DNA of 59,833 nucleotides, taken from Mycolicibacterium hodleri. GTDB taxonomy: Bacteria; Actinomycetota; Actinomycetes; Mycobacteriales; Mycobacteriaceae. Made by a program: the position numbers and the translations under genes. The notes beneath the pieces are model-generated. The model searched no databases. It was not told where the DNA came from and saw only the letters and a program-made list of their open reading frames with translations. The stretch lies in the NCBI RefSeq assembly GCF_006439015.1, contig NZ_RCZG01000020.1, positions 1-59,833 on the forward strand, read 5' to 3'. This document shows positions 1 to 10,909 of the stretch, one piece after another (positions within the stretch are counted from its first letter, which is position 1; the number at the start of each line of letters is the position of its first letter).

Positions 1-170
1 AGCTACGTTCGGACAGGATAACCGCTGAAAGCATCTAAGCGGGAAACCTCTTCCAAGACCAGGTTTCTCACCCATCAAGTGGGATAAGGCCCCCCGCAGA
101 CCACGGGATCGATAGACCAGACCTAGAAGACTAGTAATAGTCGCAGGGAACTGGCACTAACCGGCCGAAA
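1..170 (+). rRNA. rrl: 23S ribosomal RNA, 3' end (partial)
   Basis: The first ~170 bases carry the conserved 3' terminal part of 23S rRNA, including the CGCTGAAAGCATCTAAGCGG helix strand near position 22 and the final CACTAACCGGCCGAAAAC stretch near 154-171. The rest of the gene lies upstream of the window. The exact 3' end is uncertain by a few bases because processing cannot be read from sequence. It is followed by a short spacer and 5S rRNA in the same direction, as in a normal rrn operon. Confidence 0.95.
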
Positions 171-311
171 ACTTACACACACCCAAAAAGAAAACCCATT
201 GGGCTAAAAACGTGTAACACCACAACTGACCTCGCAACCACGAATCCACACCAAGAATCGAACAGACCACACCCCACCACCAAATAACACCGGGGCTGCA
301 AATAAAATAGA

Positions 312-428
312 GTTACGGCGGCAACAGCGGCAGGGAAACGCCCGGACCCATCCCGAACCCGGAAGCTAAGCCTACCAGCGCCAATGATACTGCCCACACG
401 GGCGGAAAAGTAGGACACCGCCGAACAC
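312..428 (+). rRNA. rrf: 5S ribosomal RNA
   Basis: The ~117-base segment begins GTTACGGCGGC and ends CACCGCCGAACAC, so its two ends pair as the 5S terminal helix. It contains the conserved core CCCGAACCCGGAAGCTAAG at about 353-371. It lies 140 bases after the 23S end and directly before a terminator, the standard last position of an rrn operon. End points are accurate to within a few bases. Confidence 0.95.
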
Positions 429-434
429 CCTTTA

Positions 435-475
435 AGAATCACCCCCCACAATTGCGTGGGGGGTGATTCTCTTTT
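435..475 (+). terminator. rrn operon intrinsic terminator
   Basis: A perfect 15-base-pair stem (435-449 with 456-470) closes a six-base AATTGC loop and is followed by CTTTT. This is a strong Rho-independent terminator immediately after 5S rRNA and marks the end of the ribosomal operon. Confidence 0.93.
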
Positions 476-567
476 AGCGACATGCTATTCAATTAGGCAT
501 TCGTCGCGCGTAATCGAATGTCGCCGTATCCTTTGCGAGACGGCGAGTAGTAACAGGGAAGGCACAC

Positions 568-1422
568 GTGGCCCAGGACACGCAACGCGGAGGCGACGAG
601 CGACGGCCTCCGCGGACGCCCGGCGCCGGCGCCCCACGACGGGGTTCTGCGGATCCGCGACGGGGCTCCGGTTCCAGTGATCGCAGTGGTGCGCCGCGTT
701 CGTCGGGACCCGATCGCGCACGGCCGAGACAGCCGCGCACCGACGACCCCCGTTCGGACAAGAATGCACCGCCGATCCCCGCGGACGTCGAGGCCAGACA
801 GTTGGCCCCGGACGTCCGCGGCGAGCTCATGACCCTCGACAAGGCGACCGCCGACTATGTGGCGAAGCACTTGGTCGCCGCTGGTGACCTCATCGACGTA
901 GATCCCGAACTGGCGTTGAAACATGCCCAGGCCGCGCGCACCCGATCCGGCCGAATAGCCGCCGTGCGTGAAGCCGTCGGGATCGCGGCCTATCACTGCG
1001 GTGACTGGGCGCAGGCGCTCTCGGAGCTTAGGGCCGCCCGGCGGATGGGCAGCAGGTCACCTCTGTTGCCGCTCATCGCCGACTGCGAGCGTGGTGTCGG
1101 CCGCCCCCAGCGAGCGATCGATTTATCCCGCACCCCCGAGGCCGAGCAACTCACCGGCGATGACGCCGATGAACTCCGAATCGTCGTCGCGGGCGCGCGC
1201 TCGGATCTCGGTCAACACGAGCAGGCACTCGCAGCGCTCTCCACGCCGGCGCTCGACCCGGAGCGAACCGGGTTGACCGCGACCCGACTCTTCTACGCCT
1301 ACGCCGACACCCTGTTGGCGCTGGGCCGCAATGACGAAGCGCTGCAATGGTTCATCAACACCGAGGCGGCGGACATCGACGGTGTGACCGATGCGGATGA
1401 GCGAATCGCGGAGCTCGGCTGA
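568..1422 (+). CDS. TPR-repeat protein (Rv1691 family), function unknown
   Basis: A 284-residue protein. Residues 1 to about 75 are a low-complexity Arg/Pro/Gly/Ser-rich basic tail. From about residue 90 the chain is alpha-helical with tetratricopeptide-like helix pairs (for example ALKHAQAARTRSGRIA and YHCGDWAQALSELRAARR). Such repeats normally bind partner proteins, but no partner can be read here. The GTG start is supported by GGGAAGG five bases upstream. It lies first in the block that continues with the HAD phosphatase, whose ATG follows its stop by one base, so the two are probably co-transcribed. This position matches Rv1691 in M. tuberculosis. Confidence 0.85.
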   Translation: MAQDTQRGGDERRPPRTPGAGAPRRGSADPRRGSGSSDRSGAPRSSGPDRARPRQPRTDDPRSDKNAPPIPADVEARQLAPDVRGELMTLDKATADYVAKHLVAAGDLIDVDPELALKHAQAARTRSGRIAAVREAVGIAAYHCGDWAQALSELRAARRMGSRSPLLPLIADCERGVGRPQRAIDLSRTPEAEQLTGDDADELRIVVAGARSDLGQHEQALAALSTPALDPERTGLTATRLFYAYADTLLALGRNDEALQWFINTEAADIDGVTDADERIAELG

Positions 1423-1423
1423 C

Positions 1424-2446
1424 ATGACGACACTTGCGCAGGAACACGACTGCCTGCTGCTCGACCTCGATGGCACCGTGTTCCGGGGACAGCAGCCGAC
1501 CGAGGGTTCCGTCGACACCCTGGCGACCATCGAAGCCCGTACGTTGTTCGTCACGAACAATGCATCGCGCGGACCCGACGAAGTCGCGAAGAACCTCGTC
1601 GCGATGGGGTTCGCCGCAGCGGCTGACGACGTCGTCACCAGCGCGCAGAGTGCGGCGCGTCTGCTGGCGTCGCAAATACCCTCGGGCTCAACGGTTCTGG
1701 TCATCGGCACCGAATCTCTGGCGGAGGAAGTGCGCAAGGTCGGTCTGCAGCCGGTGCGCAAGTTCGCCGACAAGCCCGCGGCAGTAGTCCAGGGGCACTC
1801 GCCTCAGACCGGATGGGCCGATCTCGCCGAAGCCGCCCTGGCCATTCGCGGCGGCGCCCTCTGGGTCGCCGCGAACGTGGATCGGACGCTGCCGTCCGAA
1901 CTCGGCCTCCTACCCGGCAACGGGTCCATGGTCGCCGCGCTCGAGACCGCCACCGACCAGCGACCACAGGTGGCCGGCAAGCCGCAGCCACCACTGCTGC
2001 TCGATGCGTTGGCCCGGGGCGACTTCGAACGTCCACTGGTCGTCGGAGACCGACTGGACACCGACATCTCCGGTGCCAACGCCGCCGGGCTGCCGAGCCT
2101 TCTGGTCCTCACCGGTGTCAGCACGGCCGCCGACATGGTCTACGCCGACGCCGCCGAACGTCCCGGCTACCTGGCCGAGGACCTGCGGTCGCTGTACGCG
2201 GACAGCAGCGCGCTGCGCGTTGGACCGCACCCCGCCTGGCGCGTCGAGATCGGACCGCAGGACGCCACCGTGCACCACACCGGCGACGAGGCAGGCGATT
2301 CACTGAGCGTCGTGCGCGCCGTGGCAAGCGCGGTGTGGGAGTCGAGTCTGGACGGCGTGCGCTTCGCGATCCTCGGCGGCGACGATTACGCCCGCGCGGC
2401 GCTGGAACGCTGGTCGCTGACCACTACCGGCGATCCGCTAGCGTGA
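1424..2446 (+). CDS. HAD-superfamily (IIA, NagD-like) hydrolase (Rv1692 family)
   Basis: A 340-residue haloacid-dehalogenase phosphatase of subfamily IIA. Motif I is LLLDLDGTVF near residue 14, with the nucleophilic and acid/base Asp pair. Motif II is LFVTNNAS near residue 42, the catalytic Lys lies in GKPQPP, and motif III is VVGDRLDTDISGA. Family members remove phosphate from small metabolites; in M. tuberculosis the orthologue has been described as a glycerol-3-phosphate phosphatase. The C-terminal ~80 residues extend beyond the core, as is usual in mycobacteria. I chose the ATG at 1424, just after the upstream stop, rather than an in-frame ATG at 1391 that would overlap the TPR gene. Confidence 0.88.
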   Translation: MTTLAQEHDCLLLDLDGTVFRGQQPTEGSVDTLATIEARTLFVTNNASRGPDEVAKNLVAMGFAAAADDVVTSAQSAARLLASQIPSGSTVLVIGTESLAEEVRKVGLQPVRKFADKPAAVVQGHSPQTGWADLAEAALAIRGGALWVAANVDRTLPSELGLLPGNGSMVAALETATDQRPQVAGKPQPPLLLDALARGDFERPLVVGDRLDTDISGANAAGLPSLLVLTGVSTAADMVYADAAERPGYLAEDLRSLYADSSALRVGPHPAWRVEIGPQDATVHHTGDEAGDSLSVVRAVASAVWESSLDGVRFAILGGDDYARAALERWSLTTTGDPLA

Positions 2447-2622
2447 ACGCCGAGATGACGACCGATCCCGACCAGATCCGTGCCCAGGTTGCGGCATTGC
2501 TCGCCGAGCTGCCCGATCCGAATGCCGAAGACTCCGCCCACGTCGACGTGGAGAACATCGCGGCTCGGCTGGAGGCGGCACACGATTTGCTGGTCCGGGC
2601 GCTGGAATCAGTCGAGAGGTAA
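2443..2622 (+). CDS. small conserved acidic protein (Rv1693 family)
   Basis: A 59-residue protein with a GTG start that overlaps the HAD stop as GTGA, suggesting translational coupling. An alternative ATG at 2455 would give 55 residues. The chain is acidic and helical, with IRAQVAALLAELPDP near the start and AARLEAAHDLLVRALESVE at the end, so a short helical hairpin is likely. A small gene occupies the same place between the phosphatase and tlyA in M. tuberculosis (Rv1693). No function can be assigned. Confidence 0.75.
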   Translation: MNAEMTTDPDQIRAQVAALLAELPDPNAEDSAHVDVENIAARLEAAHDLLVRALESVER

Positions 2623-2628
2623 GCACAC

Positions 2629-3438
2629 GTGACTCGGCGCGCTCGCGTTGATGCCGAGCTGGTCCGGCGTGGTCTGGCGCGGTCCCGCCAGCAGGCGGCG
2701 GAGTTGATCGACGCTGGGCGAGTCAGCATCGATGGAATGCCTGTGGGGAAGCCCGCGACCGCCGTCTCCTTCGACGCGAAGCTCACGGTGACGGCGACCG
2801 ACGAAAGAAACTGGGTATCGCGCGGCGCGCACAAGCTCATCGGGGCGTTGGACGCATTCGATGTGTCGGTAGCGGACCGCCGCTGTCTGGACGCCGGTGC
2901 GTCGACGGGCGGCTTCACCGAGGTGCTGCTGGATCGCGGCGCCGCCGAGGTCGTCGCCGCCGACGTTGGCTATGGACAGCTCGCCTGGTCGCTGCGATCG
3001 GACTCCCGAGTGTCGGTCATGGAGCGCACCAACGTCCGCGCGCTGACCGCCGAGGCCATCGGCGGATCGGTCGACCTGGTGGTCGCCGACCTGTCGTTCA
3101 TCTCGTTGGCGACGGTCTTGCCCGCGCTCGTGTCCTGCGCGTCGGCGGACGCAGATATCGTTCCCATGGTGAAACCACAGTTCGAAGTGGGCAAGGACCG
3201 CGTCGGACCGGGTGGTGTCGTCTCGGATCCCGCGGTACGGGCCGACGCGGTGCTCTCAGTCGCGCGTCGCGCCGCCGAACTCGACTGGCAGACCGTCGAT
3301 GTCACGTCGAGCCCGCTGCCAGGCCCGTCGGGGAACGTCGAGTTCTTCCTACTCCTCCGCGCCGAGACCGAGCACCCCCTCCTGGGCGACGCGCTGGAGG
3401 ACGCCGTGCGTCGCGCCATCGAAGAAGGGCCACAATGA
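2629..3438 (+). CDS. tlyA: TlyA, 16S/23S rRNA 2'-O-methyltransferase
   Basis: A 269-residue protein, the usual TlyA length. An N-terminal S4 RNA-binding domain (residues ~1-60) is joined by the RNWV linker (60-63) to an FtsJ/RrmJ-type methyltransferase. The SAM-binding loop is LDAGASTGGFTE (~88-99), and the K-D-K-E catalytic set is K69, D154, K182 and E238. TlyA methylates the 2'-OH of cytidines in both rRNAs (C1409 and C1920, E. coli numbering); in mycobacteria its loss gives capreomycin and viomycin resistance. GTG start. It overlaps nadK by four bases and belongs to the same operon. Confidence 0.95.
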   Translation: MTRRARVDAELVRRGLARSRQQAAELIDAGRVSIDGMPVGKPATAVSFDAKLTVTATDERNWVSRGAHKLIGALDAFDVSVADRRCLDAGASTGGFTEVLLDRGAAEVVAADVGYGQLAWSLRSDSRVSVMERTNVRALTAEAIGGSVDLVVADLSFISLATVLPALVSCASADADIVPMVKPQFEVGKDRVGPGGVVSDPAVRADAVLSVARRAAELDWQTVDVTSSPLPGPSGNVEFFLLLRAETEHPLLGDALEDAVRRAIEEGPQ

Positions 3439-4367
3439 CCGGCGACCGTGAGATCCTGCTCGTCGTCCACACCGGCCGCGACGAGGCCACCCAAACCGCC
3501 CGACGGGTGGAGAAGGTACTCAGCGCGAACGGGATCGGGCTCCGCGTGCTCGCGGCCGAACAGGTCGACCACGAGCCGTACTATCTCAGCGCCGACGAGA
3601 TCAGCGCACTCGGCACCGAAATCCAGGTCGTCGACGCCGACGAGCGCGCCGCCGAAGGATGTGAGTTGGTCCTGGTGCTCGGTGGCGACGGCACTTTCCT
3701 GCGGGCCGCGGAGCTTGCGCGCAACGTGGAGATCCCGGTACTCGGGGTCAACCTCGGTCGCATCGGCTTCCTGGCAGAGGCCGAGGCCGGCGCGATCGAC
3801 ACCGTGCTGGATCAGGTGGTCAACCGCAACTATCGCGTCGAGAAGCGCATGACGCTCGACATAGTCGTACGCGTCGACGGCCAGATCAAGCAGCGCGGCT
3901 GGGCACTCAACGAAGCCAGCCTGGAGAAGGGTCCGCGCCTCGGCGTACTCGGGGTCGTGCTGGAGGTCGATGGCCGTCCCGTCTCGGCGTTCGGATGCGA
4001 CGGTGTCCTGGTCTCCACGCCGACGGGTTCCACGGCCTACGCGTTCTCGGCGGGTGGCCCCATTCTCTGGCCCGACCTCGAGTCGATCCTCGTGGTGCCC
4101 AACAATGCTCATGCCCTCTTCGCGCGTCCGATGGTGACCAGCCCGGACGCGTCGATCGCCATCGAGGTCGAGGCAAGCGGTTACGACGCGATGGTGTTCT
4201 GCGACGGACGTCGCGAGATGATGGTGCCTGCCGGCGGGCGCCTCGAGGTGACCCGCTGCGGTACCTCGCTCAAGTGGATCCGGCTCGATAGCGCGCCGTT
4301 CACCGACCGACTGGTACGCAAGTTCCAACTGCCCATCACCGGCTGGCGGGGGCAGAGTGCTCGCTGA
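3435..4367 (+). CDS. nadK: NAD kinase
   Basis: A 310-residue ATP/polyphosphate-NAD kinase that makes NADP+. The diagnostic GGDGT motif is at residues 83-87, followed by the LGVNLGRIGFL strand. The LNEASLEKG segment supplies the conserved Asn-Glu pair, and STPTGSTAYAFSAGGPI is the C-terminal domain signature. The ATG overlaps the tlyA stop as ATGA, and recN starts inside its last codons. The order tlyA-ppnK-recN is conserved in mycobacteria. Essential cytosolic enzyme. Confidence 0.95.
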   Translation: MTGDREILLVVHTGRDEATQTARRVEKVLSANGIGLRVLAAEQVDHEPYYLSADEISALGTEIQVVDADERAAEGCELVLVLGGDGTFLRAAELARNVEIPVLGVNLGRIGFLAEAEAGAIDTVLDQVVNRNYRVEKRMTLDIVVRVDGQIKQRGWALNEASLEKGPRLGVLGVVLEVDGRPVSAFGCDGVLVSTPTGSTAYAFSAGGPILWPDLESILVVPNNAHALFARPMVTSPDASIAIEVEASGYDAMVFCDGRREMMVPAGGRLEVTRCGTSLKWIRLDSAPFTDRLVRKFQLPITGWRGQSAR

Positions 4368-6117
4368 GATCCGAATCCAGGAACTCGGTGCGATCAGGGC
4401 TGCTACCGCCGAGTTCGACCGGGGGCTCACCGTCCTGACGGGGGAGACCGGCGCGGGCAAGACGATGGTCGTGACCGGGCTGCACCTGCTCGGCGGCGCT
4501 CGGGCGGACGCCAGCCGGGTCAGGTCCGGTTCGGAACGCGCCGTCGTCGAAGGCCGCTTCACGACCACCGAACTCGGCGGGACGGTGGCAGGCCGCATCG
4601 ACGAGATCCTGGATTCCTCCGGTGCGGACCGCGATGACGACGGGAGCGTCATCGCCGCGCGCTCGGTCAGCCGTGACGGCCCGTCCCGCGCGTACCTCGG
4701 GGGACGCAGTGTGCCCGCCAAGTCGCTGAGCACCTTCACCACCGAACTCCTTGCGCTGCATGGTCAGAATGATCAGCTGCGGCTGATGCGGTCCGACCAC
4801 CAGCGCTCGGCGCTCGACCGGTTCGCCGACGTCGACGCCCCGCTGGCTCGGTACCGCGGCCTCCGCGACGACTGGCTGACGCAACGACGGGACCTGGTCG
4901 ACCGACGGCAGCGGGCGCGTGAACTGACGCTGGAGGCCGACCGGTTGCAGTTCGGGCTCGGCGAGATCGACGCCGTCGCCCCGCAGCCCGGTGAGGACGA
5001 GGCGCTGGTGGCCGACATCCGCAGACTCTCGGAGTTGGACGCCCTGCGCGATGCCGGGGAGACGGCGCGAGTAGCACTTTCCGGCGAGCTGGATGAGCCG
5101 GTTCAGGGAGCGGTGTCAGCAGTCGACTGGATCGGTCAGGCGAAGGCGGTGTTACAGGGGACCGACGACTCGACCCTGCGGGCGCTGGGCGATCGGCTGG
5201 GCGAGGCGCTCGCCATCGCAAGCGACGTGACAGGAGAGCTCGGCGGCTATTTGGCCGAGTTACCCAGTGATGCAAGCACTTTGGAGGGAAAACTGTCCCG
5301 CCAGGGTGAGTTGCGCAGTCTTACCCGCAAGTACGCGGCCGACGTCGACGGCGTGCTGGCATGGGCGGAGGATGCCCGCTCGAGGTTGGCCCAACTCGAC
5401 GTCTCCGAAGAAGCTCTCGCGGCGCTGGCGACGCGAGTCGACGAACTCGAGGGCAAGGTCGTCGCGGCGGCTGCCGACGTCACGAAGGTGCGAAGCAAGG
5501 CCGCCAAGGCGATGTCCAAGGCGGTGACGGCGGAATTGGCCGGTCTGGCGATGTCCGGAGCGGGGTTCACCATTGGGGTGGGCGCGCTGTCGGCGCGGGT
5601 CGACGATTCGGCCCCGCTGAAACTGGCATCTGGCGACGTGGTGCACGCCGGGCACGACGGTGTAGACGCCGTCGAATTCGGCTTTACCCCGCATTCCGGG
5701 TCCGACGTGCTTCCGCTGGCCAAGAGTGCGTCCGGCGGCGAATTGTCGCGGGTGATGCTGGCCCTCGAGGTGGTGTTGGCCACGTCGGCCGAGGGCACCA
5801 CGATGGTGTTCGACGAGGTCGACGCTGGTGTCGGCGGCCGCGCTGCCGTGCAGATTGGGCGCAGGCTGGCGCGACTGGCGCGGACGCATCAGGTCATCGT
5901 CGTGACGCACCTGCCGCAGGTTGCCGCGTATGCCGACGTGCACCTCGTCGTGGACAGCAGTACCGGAAAGGGCAAGTCGAGTGAGGTGCATCGGCTCGAC
6001 GACGACGCCAGGGTCGGAGAGTTGGCACGGATGCTCGCGGGACTCGGCGAGTCGGACAGCGGCAAAGCGCATGCGCGGGAGTTACTCGAGGCGGCCCAAA
6101 GGGAGTCGGCCGAGTAG
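4357..6117 (+). CDS. recN: DNA repair protein RecN
   Basis: A 586-residue SMC-like ATPase for double-strand-break repair. Walker A is GETGAGKT at residues 29-36, with the Q-loop HGQNDQL further on. A long helical coiled-coil middle (~160-400) contains the Ala/Lys-rich stretch near VVAAAADVTKVRSKAAKAMS. The C-terminal lobe has the signature SGGELSRVMLALE and Walker B MVFDEVDAGVGGRAA. GTG start, overlapping nadK by 11 bases. It is the last gene of the tlyA-nadK-recN unit; a 150-base gap follows. Confidence 0.95.
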   Translation: MLAEIRIQELGAIRAATAEFDRGLTVLTGETGAGKTMVVTGLHLLGGARADASRVRSGSERAVVEGRFTTTELGGTVAGRIDEILDSSGADRDDDGSVIAARSVSRDGPSRAYLGGRSVPAKSLSTFTTELLALHGQNDQLRLMRSDHQRSALDRFADVDAPLARYRGLRDDWLTQRRDLVDRRQRARELTLEADRLQFGLGEIDAVAPQPGEDEALVADIRRLSELDALRDAGETARVALSGELDEPVQGAVSAVDWIGQAKAVLQGTDDSTLRALGDRLGEALAIASDVTGELGGYLAELPSDASTLEGKLSRQGELRSLTRKYAADVDGVLAWAEDARSRLAQLDVSEEALAALATRVDELEGKVVAAAADVTKVRSKAAKAMSKAVTAELAGLAMSGAGFTIGVGALSARVDDSAPLKLASGDVVHAGHDGVDAVEFGFTPHSGSDVLPLAKSASGGELSRVMLALEVVLATSAEGTTMVFDEVDAGVGGRAAVQIGRRLARLARTHQVIVVTHLPQVAAYADVHLVVDSSTGKGKSSEVHRLDDDARVGELARMLAGLGESDSGKAHARELLEAAQRESAE

Positions 6118-6267
6118 GAATCCGCCGTCTGGGATTCCGCCGGACCAAAATTCGAGACCCAACCGTCGGCGTCATCGTGTTGCGGATGTGACAGAAGGTA
6201 ACTTCTGAGGCTGGTGTTACGGCGCGCCTCCACCTCAACTTGAGGGTTGGCCGACAGAATCCCCTCC

Positions 6268-7452
6268 ATGAAGATGTCAGCGCTGCTTTCGCGTAATGCC
6301 GGCTCCCGACCCGGCGTGTCCGGCACGGCCCGCGTCGATCGCGACATCGACCGACTGCTGCGACGCGTAGGCCCCGGTGACATCGTCGTCATCGACGCCC
6401 TCGACCTCGACCGCATCACGGCCGACGCGTTGGTCGACGCCAACATCACCGCCGTCGTCAACGCGTCCCCATCGATCTCGGGTCGCTACCCGAATCTCGG
6501 ACCCGAGGTGCTGGTCGCCAACGGCGTCGTGCTGATAGACGAGGCGGGTCCCGACGTGTTCAAGAAGATCAAGGACGGCGCCAAGATCCGGTTGCACAAT
6601 GGTGGCGTCTACTCCGGTGACCGCCGTATCGCCCTTGGTGCCGAGCGCACCGACGAAGAAATCCACGACCTCATGCACGAGGCGAAGACCGGTCTGGTCG
6701 CGCACCTTGAAGCGTTCGCGGGCAACACCATAGAGTTCATCCGCAGCGAGAGCCCGCTGCTGATCGACGGCATGGGCATTCCGGACATCGATGTCGACCT
6801 GCACCGCAGGCACGTCGTCATCGTCGGTGACGAGGCCGATTCCGCCGAGGATCTGAAGGCGCTCAAGCCGTTCATCAAGGAGTATCAGCCGGTGCTGGTC
6901 GGCGTCGGTGCGGGCGCAGACATGCTGCGCAAGGCCGGTCACCGTCCCGCTCTGATCGTCGGCGATCCCGAGGAGATGAGCGTCGAGGTGCTGCGCTCCG
7001 GCGCCCAGGTGGTGTTACCCGCGGACGCCGACGGTCACGCCAAGGGCCTCGAACGCATCCAGGACCTCGGCGTGGGTGCGATGACGTTTCCGGCTGCCGG
7101 TTCGGCCATGGACCTGGCCATGCTCCTGTGCGATCACCACGGCGCATCGCTGATCGTCACCGCGGGCCACAACGCCAGCATCGAGGAGTTCTTCGACCGT
7201 TCGCGTCAGCAGAGCAACCCGTCGACGTTCCTGACCCGCCTCAAGGTCGGCGAGAAACTGGTCGACGCCAAGGCCGTCGCGACGCTGTATCGAAGCAGGG
7301 TGTCCGGCGGCGCAATCGCCCTGTTGGTACTCGCCATGCTGCTCGCCGTCATCGCCGCGCTGTGGGTATCGCGTGCGGACGCCGTCGTGATCGAGTGGGT
7401 GACCCATTACTGGAATCAGTTCTCGCTCTGGGTGCAGGGCCTGGTCTCCTGA
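6268..7452 (+). CDS. steA: SteA-type cell-separation membrane protein (Rv1697 family)
   Basis: A 394-residue protein closely resembling Rv1697. Most of it is a cytosolic domain with thiamin-pyrophosphokinase-like features (PVLVGVGAGADMLRKAG, LIVGDPEEMS, VVLPADADGHAKGLER). One membrane helix lies near the C-terminus (GGAIALLVLAMLLAVIAALW), with a short external tail. In Corynebacterium the SteA/SteB pair controls peptidoglycan hydrolase activity during daughter-cell separation. I use the ATG at 6268 (MKMSALLSRN); a TTG seven codons earlier is less likely. It is followed 30 bases later by the SteB/MctB gene. Confidence 0.9.
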   Translation: MKMSALLSRNAGSRPGVSGTARVDRDIDRLLRRVGPGDIVVIDALDLDRITADALVDANITAVVNASPSISGRYPNLGPEVLVANGVVLIDEAGPDVFKKIKDGAKIRLHNGGVYSGDRRIALGAERTDEEIHDLMHEAKTGLVAHLEAFAGNTIEFIRSESPLLIDGMGIPDIDVDLHRRHVVIVGDEADSAEDLKALKPFIKEYQPVLVGVGAGADMLRKAGHRPALIVGDPEEMSVEVLRSGAQVVLPADADGHAKGLERIQDLGVGAMTFPAAGSAMDLAMLLCDHHGASLIVTAGHNASIEEFFDRSRQQSNPSTFLTRLKVGEKLVDAKAVATLYRSRVSGGAIALLVLAMLLAVIAALWVSRADAVVIEWVTHYWNQFSLWVQGLVS

Positions 7453-7482
7453 CCCGCCGCTAGTCACTTCTTGGGAGGGTTC

Positions 7483-8421
7483 ATGATTTCCCTACGCTCG
7501 CATGCGATCTCGCTGGCGGCCGTCTTCCTCGCCTTGGCGATTGGAGTTGCGCTGGGTTCAGGTCTGCTGTCGAACACGCTGCTGGCGGGTCTCAAGGACG
7601 ACAAGACCCAGATGCAGCACCAGATCAGCGGTCTGACCGATGAGAAGAACGCTCTCAACGAGAAGCTCAGCGCTGCAGGTGAGTTTGACGCACAGATGTC
7701 ACCACGGATTCTGCGCGATGCGTTGAAGGGCAAGTCGGTGGTGGTCTTCCGCACGCCGGACGCCGCCGACGACGACGTGGAGGCGACGTCGCGGCTCGTC
7801 GGCGAAGCCGGAGGAGTGGTGACGGGCACGATCGTCCTGACGCAGGAGTTCGTCGACGCCAACTCGTCGGAGAAACTTCTGTCCGTGGTCAATTCGCCGA
7901 TCGTGCCCGCGGGTCGGCAGTTGAGCACGACGTCGGTGGATCAAGGATCGCAGGCGGGCGACCTCCTCGGGATCGCCTTGTTGACCGGTAAGGATCCGGC
8001 CGCGCCAGCAGTTGATGACACGCAACGTGACGCCGTGTTGGCGGCGCTGCGCGACACCGGTTTCGTCACGTATGGCAGCGACCGCATCGGCGCGGCCGAT
8101 TCGGCGCTTGTCGTGACCGGCGGCGGGTTGGCCGATGATGCGGGCAATCAAGGCGCGACCGTGGCCCGCTTCGCTGCGGGCCTGGCGCCGCATGGCGCAA
8201 CGTTGGTCGCGGGACGTGACGGGTCGGCCAGCGGGACGGGCGCTGTCGCAGTGATCAGGGCCGACAGCAGCCTCGCCGGCATGGTGGCGACGGTCGACGA
8301 CGTCGACAGCCAATCGGGTCGCATCACGTCCGTGCTGGCCCTTCAGGACATGGCGGGCGGCGGGCGGCCGGGGCAGTACGGCATCGGTCGCGGTGCGTCT
8401 TCGGTCACCATCGCTCAGTAG
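7483..8421 (+). CDS. mctB: SteB/MctB envelope protein (Rv1698 family)
   Basis: A 312-residue protein with an N-terminal membrane anchor or signal (residues ~8-30, AISLAAVFLALAIGVALGSGLL). A short coiled coil follows (LKDDKTQMQHQISGLTDEKN), then an extracytoplasmic domain. The M. tuberculosis orthologue was described as the copper-export outer-membrane protein MctB; the corynebacterial orthologue is SteB, partner of SteA in cell separation. Both readings fit the steA neighbour, and sequence alone cannot choose between them. The ATG at 7483 has a GGGAGG ribosome-binding site. Confidence 0.88.
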   Translation: MISLRSHAISLAAVFLALAIGVALGSGLLSNTLLAGLKDDKTQMQHQISGLTDEKNALNEKLSAAGEFDAQMSPRILRDALKGKSVVVFRTPDAADDDVEATSRLVGEAGGVVTGTIVLTQEFVDANSSEKLLSVVNSPIVPAGRQLSTTSVDQGSQAGDLLGIALLTGKDPAAPAVDDTQRDAVLAALRDTGFVTYGSDRIGAADSALVVTGGGLADDAGNQGATVARFAAGLAPHGATLVAGRDGSASGTGAVAVIRADSSLAGMVATVDDVDSQSGRITSVLALQDMAGGGRPGQYGIGRGASSVTIAQ

Positions 8422-8437
8422 CCCCCCGGGACAGTCC

Positions 8438-8469
8438 CCGGTCGCTTTGCTCCTGCCCTGCGCGACCGG
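8438..8469 (+). terminator. hairpin after mctB, possible terminator
   Basis: An eight-base-pair stem (CCGGTCGC at 8438-8445 with GCGACCGG at 8462-8469) closes a 16-base loop between mctB and pyrG. There is no U-tract, so termination is only a possibility. Its left arm lies within a short motif that recurs at the start of xerD and inside xerD. Confidence 0.4.
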
Positions 8470-8556
8470 CGCGTCAGTCACGACTTGTCGGACTCGGTGT
8501 TAGGGTGAGTTTCCGTGGGTCGGCAGGCCCCAAGCCATTCGCCACGGAGGTCGCTC

Positions 8557-10285
<1,729 letters not shown>

Positions 10286-10293
<8 letters not shown>

Positions 10294-10909
10294 CCACGAC
10301 TTCACCACGATCGCCAGCGAAACGGTCTACGTCGGCAAGATCTTCGCGCTACGCGCCGACGAGGTGAGCATGCCGAACGGAAGGACGGCACGGCGCGAGG
10401 TCATCGAACACTACGGTGCGGTCGGCATCGTTGCGATGGACGAGAACGGCAACGTCGCGATGATCTACCAGTATCGCCATCCGGTGGGACGGCGGTTGTG
10501 GGAACTGCCCGCCGGACTGTTGGACATCGGCGGTGAACCACCGCATCTGAGTGCTGCCCGTGAACTCGAAGAGGAGGCGGGACTGAAAGCCCGCGACTGG
10601 GGTGTCCTGGTCGACGTGATCTCCGCGGCGGGGTTCAGTGACGAGTGCGTCCGGATCTACCTCGCGACGGGACTCACCGACATCGGCAGGCCCAAGGCGC
10701 ACGATGAAGAGGCCGATCTGACACTCCACTGGTTTGCGCTGGCCGAGGCGGTCGACATGGTGCTCAGCGGTGTCATCGTGAATTCACTTGCCGTGGCTGG
10801 CATTCTGGCCGCCCACTCGATCGACCGCGACGTGCGGGCGTTGCGTCCCATCGACGCACCCTGGCCCGACAAGCCCACCAGGTTCGCCGCCCGGCAGGCC
10901 GACAGGTGA
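10286..10909 (+). CDS. Nudix hydrolase, ADP-ribose pyrophosphatase type (Rv1700 family)
   Basis: A 207-residue Nudix enzyme; the orthologue Rv1700 hydrolyses ADP-ribose to AMP and ribose 5-phosphate. The Nudix box is GEPPHLSAARELEEEAGL, with the REx-EE metal-binding core. The preceding WELPAGLLD strand is typical of ADP-ribose pyrophosphatases. I use the GTG at 10286, which overlaps the pyrG stop by eight bases; this gives MPDHDF, like the M. tuberculosis start. A start at 10259 would add nine residues. The next gene, xerD, overlaps its stop. Confidence 0.9.

Noticed and set aside
2970..4742. 590-codon open frame on the minus strand opposite tlyA, nadK and recN
   Set aside because: It is the antisense shadow of three well-identified genes; composition is Arg/Gly/Asp-rich without any motif.
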